Source: Heligmosomoides polygyrus polygyrus (Eukaryota > Nematoda > Chromadorea > Rhabditida > Heligmosomidae). From it: a DNA stretch of 64,000 nt. The first letter of the stretch is position 1. Every line of letters begins with the position of its first letter. The translations under genes were made by a program, and so were the position numbers. This document shows, piece by piece, positions 54,190-64,000 of this stretch. Under the pieces are notes generated by a model that was not told where the DNA came from, did no database searches, and saw nothing but the letters and a program-made list of their open reading frames with translations. The DNA lies in the NCBI GenBank assembly GCA_947396885.1, contig OX377205.1, forward strand, positions 52,126,676 to 52,190,675, given 5' to 3'.

Positions 54190-54312
54190 ATTACGAGAGA
54201 AAATGCCCGAACCGCGCCGCGTCTGTTTCGGTGAGAGAAAATGCCAGCAACCAGGGGAGAAAATGCCCGCGACCAGGGGAGAAAATGTCCACAGCCAGGG
54301 GAGAAAATATCT
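54190..54312. repeat. 22-bp minisatellite
   Basis: Units of GGGAGAAAATGCCCGCGACC type start at about 54235, 54257, 54279 and 54301. Looser relatives occur at 48340-48510 and, reversed, at 56165-56285. Confidence 0.75.
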
Positions 54313-54559
54313 GTGGCCACTGAACGGTTTTAGATAGGGTCCACTACAAGAACCACTACAACGACACATATGGTAATCACGTGGACAGGGATACAGTATT
54401 TTTCTCAGGCCTCTTCTCGACGGCATGAGAAATCGTGGGCGTGGCAACTGAAACTGTGGCACCATCACTTGGATTCTCTAGCAGAATTGATGGCCTTACC
54501 GTGATAGAGAGGCTTTGGAGAATACGAGGAAGGATTCTCGTTACACAGTTAACAGGCAC

Positions 54560-55630
54560 GCTCAACGGTTAAATTAGTACCAACGGTGTTTTATGTGAAA
54601 AGAACACTGAAAGGAGCGAAAGAAGCGTTTTCGAACAGATCTCAATTTCTAGCACATATAACTAGAAAACAAGCACATCAACGGAGCCTGGCAACTTAGA
54701 ATTACTTTTCGAAGCATTGATCTGCGGAACTGTAGGCCACCTCAATTGTTGAGTTTGTTTTTAAGCCACATGAACGCCACATGGAGTGAACAGTAAGGAA
54801 CTTTCATTTCAAAGTCATGAAAAGTAGAAATTGAAAAAATGGCAGAACTTGTTTGGGAATTTATCTACAAATTGGTTTTTAGGCTTTACTGAGTCTTTCT
54901 GATGAAGCCTTCATTTTTGACCAATCATTTCCTTCTTTACTAAAACAGGATTTGAACATAGATATTTCAACAAACATTCATTGCTTTTCAAGTGATTTTC
55001 ATCTGATACACCGTTGGTATCGTAAATACTTGCTGTGCCCTTTTTTATTAATGTTTTTCTCAGTATAGGATTTCTATTTTGATCGTTTTGTTGCTGTTTT
55101 TCTGATATTTCCACATATCTGAATAGAGGATTTAAATATCTGAATGCTTAGTTGCAACATAGGTTTTACCAAAAACGCTATTAAAATGACCAGAACCTAC
55201 GGTGTAGCACCTCGCCAAAAGTCTTTCAAGCCAAAGTGTTTTTCAAACATGAAATTTTGCGATCAGCTTCTTTTTAGAGCTTTGGTACGAATGAAACGTT
55301 GCGGATACGTCCTCTTAAAGCTCTTCTACGGTGTTTTCCACAGTTTCAAACTTTTCTTAGTTTCCTAAGTGGTGATTACGGCGGAGAGTCGTCAGATACA
55401 CCGCCCTCAGAAGGGGCGGGCCGAGGACAAGATGTCCGGGTCACTACCTTCACATGGAGGCATTGCACTTCTAATCACTTCCCTTAGCCCTGCATTTCTA
55501 TCCTGAACTGATTTCGTTCTTGAGAAAAGAGTCAGAACCTTGTTCACCATATTTGGAACAAAAGAGTTTTCAGCTGCAGTACCAAGGCTTTCTTCAGGTC
55601 CCGCCAGTGTAGAACTGACCGGATTCACCC
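54560..55630. other. No gene recognised
   Basis: AT-rich at first. Open frames near 55144 and 55407 have no motif. Confidence 0.3.
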
Positions 55631-55633
55631 ATA

Positions 55634-55793
55634 GGCCTCTGTTATACTCCCGCGGGAGCATCCGCGGAAGGTCCGCGGACCAGTGGTGCACGGCGGAGGC
55701 GAGCGTGGCGGGCCGCGACGAGTGGCCCGCCGCGGGGTCCCGACGCGATTTCCGCCCATCCGCGGAAGCTCCCGCGGGAGTATAACAGGGGCC
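55634..55793. mobile_element. Harbinger-like MITE with palindromic GC core
   Basis: The ends GGCCTCTGTTATACTCCCGC and, read inward, GGCCCCTGTTATACTCCCGC are flanked by ATA. CTCCCGCGGGAG near each end is itself a perfect palindrome. The interior is about three-quarters G and C. It is related to 19921-20057. Confidence 0.7.
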
Positions 55794-56291
55794 ATAGTCT
55801 CTAGTTGAGGCGAAAATTTAAAGAATTGTGGTGAAAATTGAAAGAATTTAGAAAGAAGAGCGACGTACTCCTCGCATCAAGTGCCTCCATAACCGAACCG
55901 ATTGGAAAATGACTCCAGTGTTCCCCGAGATGCGCTTCCCAATCGTCCCCTATCAGTTGTTAGGTTTTTGGACGATGTCACACCAATTAACGAGGAATTT
56001 GAGCGCAGCAAACTTGTCCAAATAGGGCGGCGCTGGCAGGGCGGGAAGTGGGCGGCGGGCAGCACGGTGTGCCGAACGACTACCCCCGGTGATTACCGCT
56101 CAAAGTTGATTTCTTTATTACGGCGCTTTTGCTATTCACCACATGATGGTGTGCTATAGATTCTTCTCGTAGACCCGGGAATTTTCTCCACTGATCGCGG
56201 GCATTTCTTCCCCTGGTTGCGGACACCTATTTCGGGCATTTTCTCCTCACGCAACGCGCGCCGTGAGATTCGGACATTTCCCCAGTAGACC

Positions 56292-56307
56292 GGGGGGGGG
56301 GGGGGGG
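56292..56307. repeat. G homopolymer run
   Basis: About 16 consecutive G. This length is prone to sequencing error. Confidence 0.8.
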
Positions 56308-56951
56308 TAGGTGCTGCGACTTATCACTTTCGCGCCGTATACACTGATGTCTCCAGGTCGCTGCCTCATCCCGCAACCCCAATGCCTACCGGGAGCCAAG
56401 AAGATGAGCGCATCAGAAACTGGAAACTTTCGACTACCTGAGAGGCAAGAATGGCGAAGTTCCTCAGAATTCGTTGAAAGAGAAAGAATTATTACGCGTA
56501 TTGATGCCCAGCTTTTAAAAATAGTGGATAATTTCTACGTCTGACGGAAAATGGTTACCTAACAACAACTCTTATCCCTTTGTCGACTCCGAGACCCCCT
56601 CAGAGATTTCACTCACAGAAAGCCTTCTATTAGGTTGTCCCATAAGTCCCGCCGTTTTTTCAACGATTCATTGCGGATTTCCCCGGCGGTCTCTTGCATA
56701 GTGCTATACAGCTTTCGAAAGAGAATTGTTTGCTCTATCAGAAAATGCATTGCATTTCTTTTCTCATCCCTAATTTTGTTAATTCTTAGATCGTTAAAGT
56801 GAAAAGTGAAAAAGTAAAAAGTGGCCATCTGCGGCAGACGCTTCTCTCCGCTTAGGTTTGGAATTTTTTGCGCATTTTTTCATAGCATTTGGAAGACAAT
56901 GTTCCGTACTACAAGAGTTCAGTACGAAAGCGTCTTCTGAACAGACGCCGC

Positions 56952-59764
56952 AAAAACCGCGATTTTGCGGGTTTTGCGTCCTTTTGATATAACTCGCCTA
57001 AAATTAGTTCATTTCAAAAAATAATGACACACCTGAGCTCAGGAGCTCGAGGTCTATCGTTTGATGTACATTGTTTATATGGAGCCGTGAAAATGTTCGA
57101 AATTGAAAACTTGCGCTCCATTGCGAAGGGCGGTCGCGGACGAGTTGGTCGTTGGTCGCAAGCCGACGGTTGCGTGCTCACAATTCCTCTGATTTGAGGT
57201 TTTTTGAGAAACGGTTGGTACCGCTCGATTCGTCTCTTCAAGTTCTACACAAACATGTATACAACCTCGCCAGATCACCGCGTTTTCGCAATGAGTGGGC
57301 AAAAATGACTGGAGCGGACTTTTTGAGATTGGAGAAGCTTATATTCTAGGGACTTACATGTTCTCGGAGTATCCCAAGCATGGCCTAAACTGTTCTACCA
57401 TGCAAGGAATCCTCTAAGAGTGAACAGTGCATGTAGGATCGAACCTATCAATCGAGTGGGGGAGGATAACTTGTAGAGTGCGCGTCTGGGTAGTTTTGCA
57501 GAAATTCCCAGCCGCCCTATTCAGGAATTGCTGTATTCTATCCCGGCGAGACATTGGGGTGCGCTGTGCACAATGTATGTAGTATCAAACCTACCAATCG
57601 ATTGCGCGCAGTTGCTCGCGTCGGACGTGTTCTGAGCGCAATAACTCTGTCAAGTTTGAATCTTTCTGGCTGCAACTTGTGGATTTTATAGGCAGTGGAA
57701 TGCTCAAGCAGTACTCTGAAACGCAGCGACATAGGTTGTGAACGAACAAAGCTACAGTGGTGTGAAAATGCAGTTTAGTCTTGTGTGAGACGATTTCAGT
57801 CGACTACTGCGGGAAAACAAGGAGAGCTAATGGCATGCAAATGCGTGGGCGAGCACGATACTGAAAGCACTTTACGACTACATGGATGCAGCTTCCCAAA
57901 TGCCTAAACTGCCTTAGTCCCAGCTGCCATTTTAGAGCTGCAGAGTGCAGCGATGAAATTTCTTCCGCCCTTACTCGCCCACATTTGAGTTTTTGACATA
58001 TTAGATGGCACTGTTCTGTTCAGCTCGAAAAGCTCTATCGAACGGTGTCACTCTCAACCAGTATAAAAAATCGATTTTTTGACAATTTCTCATCGAGGAC
58101 GTGGCGCCCTAGGCCGAGTCTGCGCGGACGGTCTGTCATCGAACATCGATGATTTCGAAATTTGCTAAATTTCGTTGTCCAAACTTCGTCCAAAATCGTC
58201 TAGGGAATTAGTCGGAGTGCGGATTACGAATACGACGCCCGTTTTTGAAAATTCCATTGATTTTGGCATGTTAGAGTCGTTTGAGGACGGTAGGGTCAGA
58301 ATCACTGACCGCCCTCAGCATCGGTATGGGTGGTCTCCTGCCATAATCGGCCAAATGGACTTCGGCATCGTATTCGGCACCCTGAATAATCCCTGCCCTT
58401 AGACGAATTTTGAGGAAAATCGGTGTTCCCGACCCAACCATCCCAGTTATCCAGGAGAAAATCCAAAACCTACCAAAGTGAGCGGAATTTTCAAAAAAGG
58501 ATGTCGGATTCGTAATCAGCGCATCACATACATGATTTTGGATAAGGACATTTGTAAAATTTCGAAAATATCGATTTTCGATGACGTCATCAGACCCAGC
58601 GAATAGCGCCCTCGTCCTCGGCAGACCCAGCGAATAGCGCCCTCGTCCTCGATGGAAAATGGTCAAAAAAGCAAATTTCCCGAAATTCGCCGAGATTGAC
58701 ACCGTTCGATAGAGCTTTTTGAGCTGAACAGAACAGTGCCATCTCGTACGTCAAAAACTCAAATGTGGGCGGGTAAGGACGGAAACTTCACCGCTGCCCT
58801 CCTCTAAAATGGCAGCTGGGACTAATGCAGTTTGGGCAGCTGGAGAGTTATGGGCACTCCGTTAGCTCATAGCGTCCTCCCACAGTGGTCGACTGAAATG
58901 GGAAAAAATCGTGTCGCACAATACTAACCTGCATATTCGCACCGCTGTAACTTTGTGCAATCATTAGCTGCGTCACTGTGTTTCAGCGCACTTATTGAAC
59001 CATCCATTGCTTACAAAATCCACAAGTCGCAGCCGGAAAGATTCAAACGTGACAGAGTTATTGCGCTCAGAACACGTCCGCGGTGTAGTTTGCGAGCTGT
59101 CGCGCCCAGTCGATTGATAGGTTCGATCTTATATACGTTGTGCAGAGCATACTCCAAAGTTTTGCTGGGACAAAGTACAGCAATTCCTGAGTAGGGTGGC
59201 TGAGAATTTCTTATAAAACTCCCTAAACGCTCACTCTACAAGCTGTGCCCCGCCTCTAAATTGATAGGTTCGATCCTACATGCATTGTGCACGGTGCATT
59301 CTCAGAGGATTCCTGGCATGACAGAACACTTTACGCCATGCTTGATATACTCCGAGAACATGTAAGTCCCTAGAATATAAGCTTCTCCAATCGCAAAAAG
59401 TCCGTTCCAGTCATTTTTGACCACCCACTGCGAAAACGCCGTGATCTGGCGAGGCTGTATACATGTTTGTGTAGATCTTGAAGAGACGAATCGAGCAGTA
59501 CCAACCGTCTCTCAAAAAAAAATCAAATTAGAGGAATTGTGAGCACGCAACCGTCGGCTTGCGACCGACAACTCGTCCGCGACCGTCCTTCGCAATGGAG
59601 CGCAAGTTTTCAATTTCGAACACTTTCACGGCTCCATATAAACAATGTACATCAAACGATAGACCTTGAGCTCCTGAGCTCAAATGTGTCATTATTTTTC
59701 GAAATGAATTAATTTTAAGCGAGTTATAACAAAAAGACGCAAAACCCGCAAAATCGCGGTTTTT
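56952..59764. mobile_element. Foldback family 1: 2.8-kb giant hairpin element
   Basis: The inverted ends AAAAACCGCGATTTTGCGGG are perfect. The arms are about 1.1 kb each (56952-58055 and 58688-59764), with a centre of about 630 bases. Paired blocks include GAGCTCAGGAGCTCGAGGTC / GAGCTCCTGAGCTC, CTTGCGCTCCATTGCGAAGG / CTTCGCAATGGAGCGCAAG, CGGTTGGTACCG / CGGTTTGGTACTG-like and TCTATCGAACGGTGTC / GACACCGTTCGATAGA. No transposase was recognised. It sits inside the foldback family 2 copy. Confidence 0.85.
58590..58650. repeat. 31-bp tandem duplication
   Basis: CAGACCCAGCGAATAGCGCC (and CTCGTCCTCG) occurs twice in direct succession, in the centre of the giant hairpin. Confidence 0.8.
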
Positions 59765-60063
59765 GTCGGTTAGTGCTCTTTGCTCATTTGTCCTTTATTC
59801 ATTTTTAAGTCACCAAATTGGGAGGTCCGAAGGAGAAGATTTGTCTTTACCGGCAGCTCCTGCTTCTTGCTTGGTGTTATATTGTGTCTCGTTTATTGGC
59901 TCACTGATTTTTGTCGAATATCAACCAAGTGCCAAAAAGAGAAAGATCATCTTCACCAACAACTCCGTCTCCTTGTTCGGTTGTTGATATTCGACAGAAA
60001 TCAGCATAAGCCAATAAACGCGACACAAATTCTTGTTGAGCAAGACATCCTCTTCCGAACGAT

Positions 60064-61500
60064 TATGGAAATCGAAGCTCTGGTTCTCTTCTGAGTTGAT
60101 GGCAAGGCATTTCAGCCAGGTTGCACTGTAGATGACGGCACCTCATGGTTAGCAGAAAAGTACGACCATCCCGATTTTGAAGAAGAAGGGCAACCTTGAG
60201 AACAGCCAAAATTACCGTCGGATTCGCTCGCTACTACAAAGCACGAAGGTCCTTGAGGGATCTGTCGATGGACGAATTCATCGAGTCGTCAAGCTTTCCA
60301 ACAACCAGTGTGGCTTGCTGGCTCTTTCGACTCTAGCGCTATACCCGCAACCCGTTTTCTTGTGGAAAGAAATGTGGAAATGCACCGCGAGATCCTGAAG
60401 CCAGTACTTTCCGCCTTCCCCCACTTGGATAAGCGCCTTTGATAGCGCACCATGTGGGGTTACATGTTATGCCATAGAACAAGCGGCTCTCCATAAAAAC
60501 TTGTACGTGTGGGTACGAATGCCTTACTCTGGCCCCAAGAGTCAAACTGCTGCAGGACCCTCGATGGAGTTCCCCATCCCTGTCGGGGTATACCAGAGTT
60601 CTGCGCTTTCCCCACTGCTCTTTGTTGTTGTCATAGATGCCATTTTGCAGGATCTTCAGAAGCCTGACACAGAGTTGTCTTAGCTGAGAAGGTGGTGATC
60701 GCCTACGAAGGTAAAGGTGATCTTGAGCGACAAAGCAAACTTGGTGTGACAGCCTGGCGCTGTTGTTGCTCAAACTGAACGTCGAGATGACCAAGCACCT
60801 AAGGAAGGACGTAAGTGACTGCGGGTTCACTGAGATTAACAGCACGAGCATGCACACACTTTGATTTTCAAGTAGTTCGGATCACCAACATCGACAAACG
60901 GCCGGCGGTCTTATGGTTGAATGGAAAGGAAAAAGAATAGCAGAAAAGGAAGGAAAGAAAGGAAAGAAAATAAGTCAATTCACACGTGAGTGCAGCTGAC
61001 TCGTTGACTGGCATTCTCTGCGATAGGAAGATACAGGAGCGCTTGAAGTCGAAGATCTACAGAGCAGTCGTCCAGCCAGTAGCAATGTACGGCGCTGAGT
61101 GTTTGGCCTGCGACTAAGGAAGCTGAAACGCGCCTCAACGTCATGGAGACGAAGATGCTGCGCTGGACGGCTGCAGTCAACTGTCTGAACACCGTCCGAA
61201 ACGATGCCATTCGGCAGGAGTTCGGTGTCGCGCGGATTGCAGATGAAGAATGAGGAAGCGCTGGCCTGCGATGGCTACGTTCTTCGCGGAAAAGAAGACA
61301 GCGCTCGCAAGACAGGCCTTATCTTCAAGGTGACTGAAAAAAGCAGCCTACAGAGCGCCCGAAGTAGCGCTGGTCGGACGCCTTACACGCGAATATGAAC
61401 ATAGCTGACGTTCGCCCCGATGAAGAGCAGGATTGGGAACGGTGGCATCACGGCTTCAGAAAGCAGATCCAGCGACGAAGTGGGACAAACTCTGGAGAAG
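60064..61500 (+). pseudogene. RTE family B, 5'-truncated third copy
   Basis: It begins exactly at the WKSKLWY position of the RT N-terminus. RT blocks follow in several frames: KKKGNLENSQNYRRIR, VDGRIHRVVKLSNNQCG, AAGPSMEFPIPVGVYQSSAL then SPLLFVVVIDAILQDLQKP, and a YEGKGDLERQ stretch where YADD should precede. The C-terminus (RSSVSRGLQMKNEEALACDG, YVLRGKEDSARKTGL) follows, ending ACTCTGGAGAAGAAGAAAAG. Many stops are present. Confidence 0.75.
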
Positions 61501-61648
61501 AAGAAAAGGCAAGGTCGTCTTGTTATACTGCTCTTCTATGCAGTGGATTGAAGATTTACATGTTATAATTTACATGTTATAAATCTTCAACCCACTGCAT
61601 AGAAGAGCTGTATAACATGACGCTCCTGCCCTTTCTTCTTCTTCTTCT
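61480..61648. repeat. Inverted duplication across the RTE 3' end
   Basis: CTCTTCTATGCAGTGGATTG, with flanks back to GGAGAAGAAGAAAAGGC, is mirrored after a centre near 61565 by CAACCCACTGCATAGAAGAG, followed by CCTTTCTTCTTC. The arms are about 80 bases, imperfect. Confidence 0.75.
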
Positions 61649-61727
61649 CCAGAGTCTTCTTCTTCTTCTTCTCCAGAGTCTTCTTCTTCTTCTTCTCCAG
61701 AGTCTTCTTCTTCTTCTTCTCCAGAGT
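61627..61727. repeat. 24-bp minisatellite built from an RTE 3' tail
   Basis: TTCTTCTTCTTCTCCAGAGT units recur at a strict 24-base spacing (AGAGT at 61651, 61675, 61699, 61723). The reverse complement, ACTCTGGAGAAGAAGAAG, is the 3' terminus of the RTE-B copy ending at 61500. The acidic SGEEEEED frame across it is only the repeat. Confidence 0.8.
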
Positions 61728-61729
61728 GT

Positions 61730-64000
61730 AGCGTAACCACGTGGGCAGCTATTATAGCGTGACCATGTGGGTAACTATCTCTGAGGTTTCCTTGTGACAC
61801 TTTTTCTCTTCCCCTTCTGTACAAGCAGTCGTACCATCACATTCTCTGAGTTTGCATGAGTGCCATCATATCATCTGGCAGTAGCTAAAGCCCTGGGGCC
61901 AATTTAACGGAGCTGTTGGAGAGGCAAAATACCAATGCGCCCCCGACTAGGATAGCTTCGCCCAAGGTTTTCACCCGCCTGACGTCTTCTGACGCCTGAC
62001 CAGCTCGCCTGACCAGGTGAGACAGCTCAGGGATTCGGAGAATCTACCGATTCATCGAAAGGGGCCTTCCGACCTATTGTCTTGGCGAATTGCTGAAGAT
62101 CTGCATAAACATAAAATGTGCCACGTGATGTGGGAAACACGCACAATTTTTATTCCTTGATTAAATACTTGCACCTCTTCCATGTCCTTCGTAACGGCTT
62201 TGTTGGAGTTCCGAACGAAGGTAAATGTTGCTGCTCATAATCGAAGAAGCGCAAACGAGAAACGGACAGCAGGAAAAGCTGCATAGAAATGTGATGGAAA
62301 AAGAGCAGGAGAAGCTACATAGAAATGTGAAATTAAAAGAATCGATCCATTCGGCATGCTCCAGGTGGCAGTCGTAGTGCTGTAGACCGCCTACGCTTCC
62401 TGGATGCAAACGGGAATTGCCCCTTGTGGTAGTCATTCTCTAGAGCCGTTTGATCGCAGTTGGCAGCAGGAGAGGCGAACTGTTACGAAGAGACGTTAGC
62501 ATGGTGATTAGGACTTAGACCTATGGGTAACGGGATGAGAAGTTTTATCCCATCAAGAGGTTAATTCTTCTCTAGGTATTGAAAGGGTCTCCCCTTTACT
62601 GAGGAGTTCCAGAAAAAACCTCGCGCTTTTATTTGTCGTCTTGCTGATATCCATCTAAGCGTGGGAACGGATCGCAAATTGGCCCTTTTGTTTCCCCCTC
62701 ACCTACCCTCTTTCTGTATAAGGCAGTAACAGAGCATACGCAGCTGCAGCTCGTGGCCTATCTCCGGTATCTAGGCGCACTTCCAATGAAGACAATCTCT
62801 GCAGTCAACGTCTGCACTATAAATGTTTTGGAACTGTTCAAGCTCCAAACTGTGAGGACCATCCTAAATTGGGCTGGAAGCGTTGAAGTTGAGAGCTAAA
62901 GAGCGTCGCAGTCATCCTCTGTGATGTGCCACTATTCTACATACTCGAGCAATATTGCGGAAGACGGCTTTCAACCGACTTTCGCCAACGTTCTGTTGTT
63001 GTTTGTTCTGTTTCTCCCTTTCTGAAAAATCTTCACTTGCTGGATCAACTTGCTTTTCTCGGGAATGCCTCGATTATCAAAACTTCGCCACACCGCAGGC
63101 AATTCGTAAAACGCTAGAGATCAGCGCTCCCCTATTCTGTTTTCACGTTGGTTCACCTCTTCACTGTGCCGTCGCAACAGCTTCAATACATAACGCATCT
63201 CAACAACGAGCAGGCTATCGCACAGACAATCCAGCGCTTTGTGGTCCCCAGAAAAGTCTGTACCAGCTCTCTGACCCCGAGTGGGATGACAGCCATGCGG
63301 CATGCGTCGAATCGAACAGAAGTCGATCCTTGTGCGCGGAATTTACTGTGCCACAGATGAAATTTAAGCTCTGAAAAGGAACCGTCTGCACAAACATCTG
63401 TAGTCCCTCTTGACGCATTCCCGCCCACCTCAGAGACGCTAGATTTGGATTTTCAATCTCGCTATGAGAGCTCGAAGCTTCAAAACCATGATGAATAGAT
63501 ATTACAGAGCACTAGGAATCTGGCCGATCAACGACGATGCAGCCTTAGGGGAACAAAGAGACAAATGAGGTCAAAATAGAGCCAGCTGGAACTGAAAAAC
63601 ATGAAACGTCCTGAAAATTCGAAATAAGTAGCAACTCATGATTTCCAGCTTGGGCAACCATGTGAGTTGAATGTGGTGTATCTTCTGGGACGAAACGATA
63701 TTCTTTGGCATGACTTGAGAAGCGGCGGACTTTTTACAAGTTCATCAAAAAAGGAAAATAAAAAAGTCGTTCAGGTGAGGTTCCCTGAATAGCAGAGCGT
63801 AGGCAAATTGGTGCCAGGAGAATTTGTTCGGTTCCCCCTCGAACACCGATAAAATGTGATGTACATTAAGACTTAGAGGTAAAATACCTTTTAAACTTTA
63901 CCTTTTGTTTACCTTTTACGAGAAGCATCATCGCCTCTGCATCTGTACTACAAAACATTGCAAGCATGTGAACTGCCGGCCACTGTCGAAGAAGATTATT
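61730..64000. other. No gene recognised
   Basis: Overlapping plus-strand frames at 62955-63374 (LVHLFTVPSQQLQYITHLNN, EQAIAQTIQRFVVPRKV) look mildly protein-like but have no motif. Nothing else could be supported. Confidence 0.3.

Larger units (their letters stand above)
56630..60063. mobile_element. Foldback family 2, second copy, interrupted and truncated
   Basis: It starts TA then TTAGGTTGTCCCATAAGTCC like the intact copy at 40889, runs to about 56951, and resumes at about 59765 with GTGCTCTTTGCTCATTTGTC up to TCCGAACGA at 60063. The right terminus is lost where an RTE fragment begins. Confidence 0.7.

Noticed and set aside
53871..54468. Long minus-strand frames around 54 kb
   Set aside because: They run through the 22-bp minisatellite and change frame between copies, with no motif.
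61570..61824. Acidic protein with SGEEEEED repeats on the minus strand
   Set aside because: It is only the translation of the 24-bp minisatellite derived from an RTE tail.

Overview
The window is nuclear DNA of a nematode, most likely a strongylid (hookworm or Haemonchus type). It has short exons with GT-AG (once GC-AG) splice sites, some introns of only 51-68 bases, a nematode-type acetylcholine-receptor gene, and a very high load of RTE, CR1, Penelope, mariner, SINE, MITE and foldback elements. The species cannot be fixed from this sequence.

One host gene is clear. A nicotinic acetylcholine receptor alpha subunit runs on the minus strand from 29575 (start codon) to 5599 (stop codon) in 16 small exons. 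The exons join in phase into a 578-codon protein with signal peptide, 13-residue Cys-loop, adjacent-cysteine loop C, GEK-flanked M2 and four membrane spans. About 22 kb of its 24 kb is intron, and those introns hold most of the mobile elements below 29 kb: a SINE, a GC-rich hairpin, an RTE 3' end, a mariner, a full-length RTE with perfect target duplications (inside a GC-AG intron), a tRNA-like element, a Harbinger-like MITE, a Penelope element with a GIY-YIG domain, and a MITE with 9-bp duplications. A possible second host gene of unknown function lies tail-to-tail with it on the plus strand (about 1406-2850).

From 29.6 to 64 kb no complete host gene is recognisable. The region is layered repeats. 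At 32.1-39.6 kb an RTE copy (minus strand) was split by a 4.83-kb long-TIR element with 9-bp duplications, and one TIR of that element was then hit by another RTE copy with a 13-bp duplication. At 40.9-41.9 kb is a 1.03-kb foldback with mariner-type ends. At 43.8-45.7 kb is a Penelope reverse transcriptase remnant with inverted repeats and a hammerhead-like motif. At 56.6-60.1 kb a second copy of the mariner-ended foldback is interrupted by a 2.8-kb giant foldback with arms of about 1.1 kb; shorter relatives sit at 26.5 and 30.2 kb. At 60.1-61.7 kb is a third RTE copy with a minisatellite that appears to derive from its 3' tail. A few coding-like stretches of unknown identity lie at 46.5-47.6, 49.9-51.6 and 52.8-53.7 kb.

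Exon limits were read by eye from splice signals and reading-frame phase. No database search was possible, so family names rest on recognised motifs.
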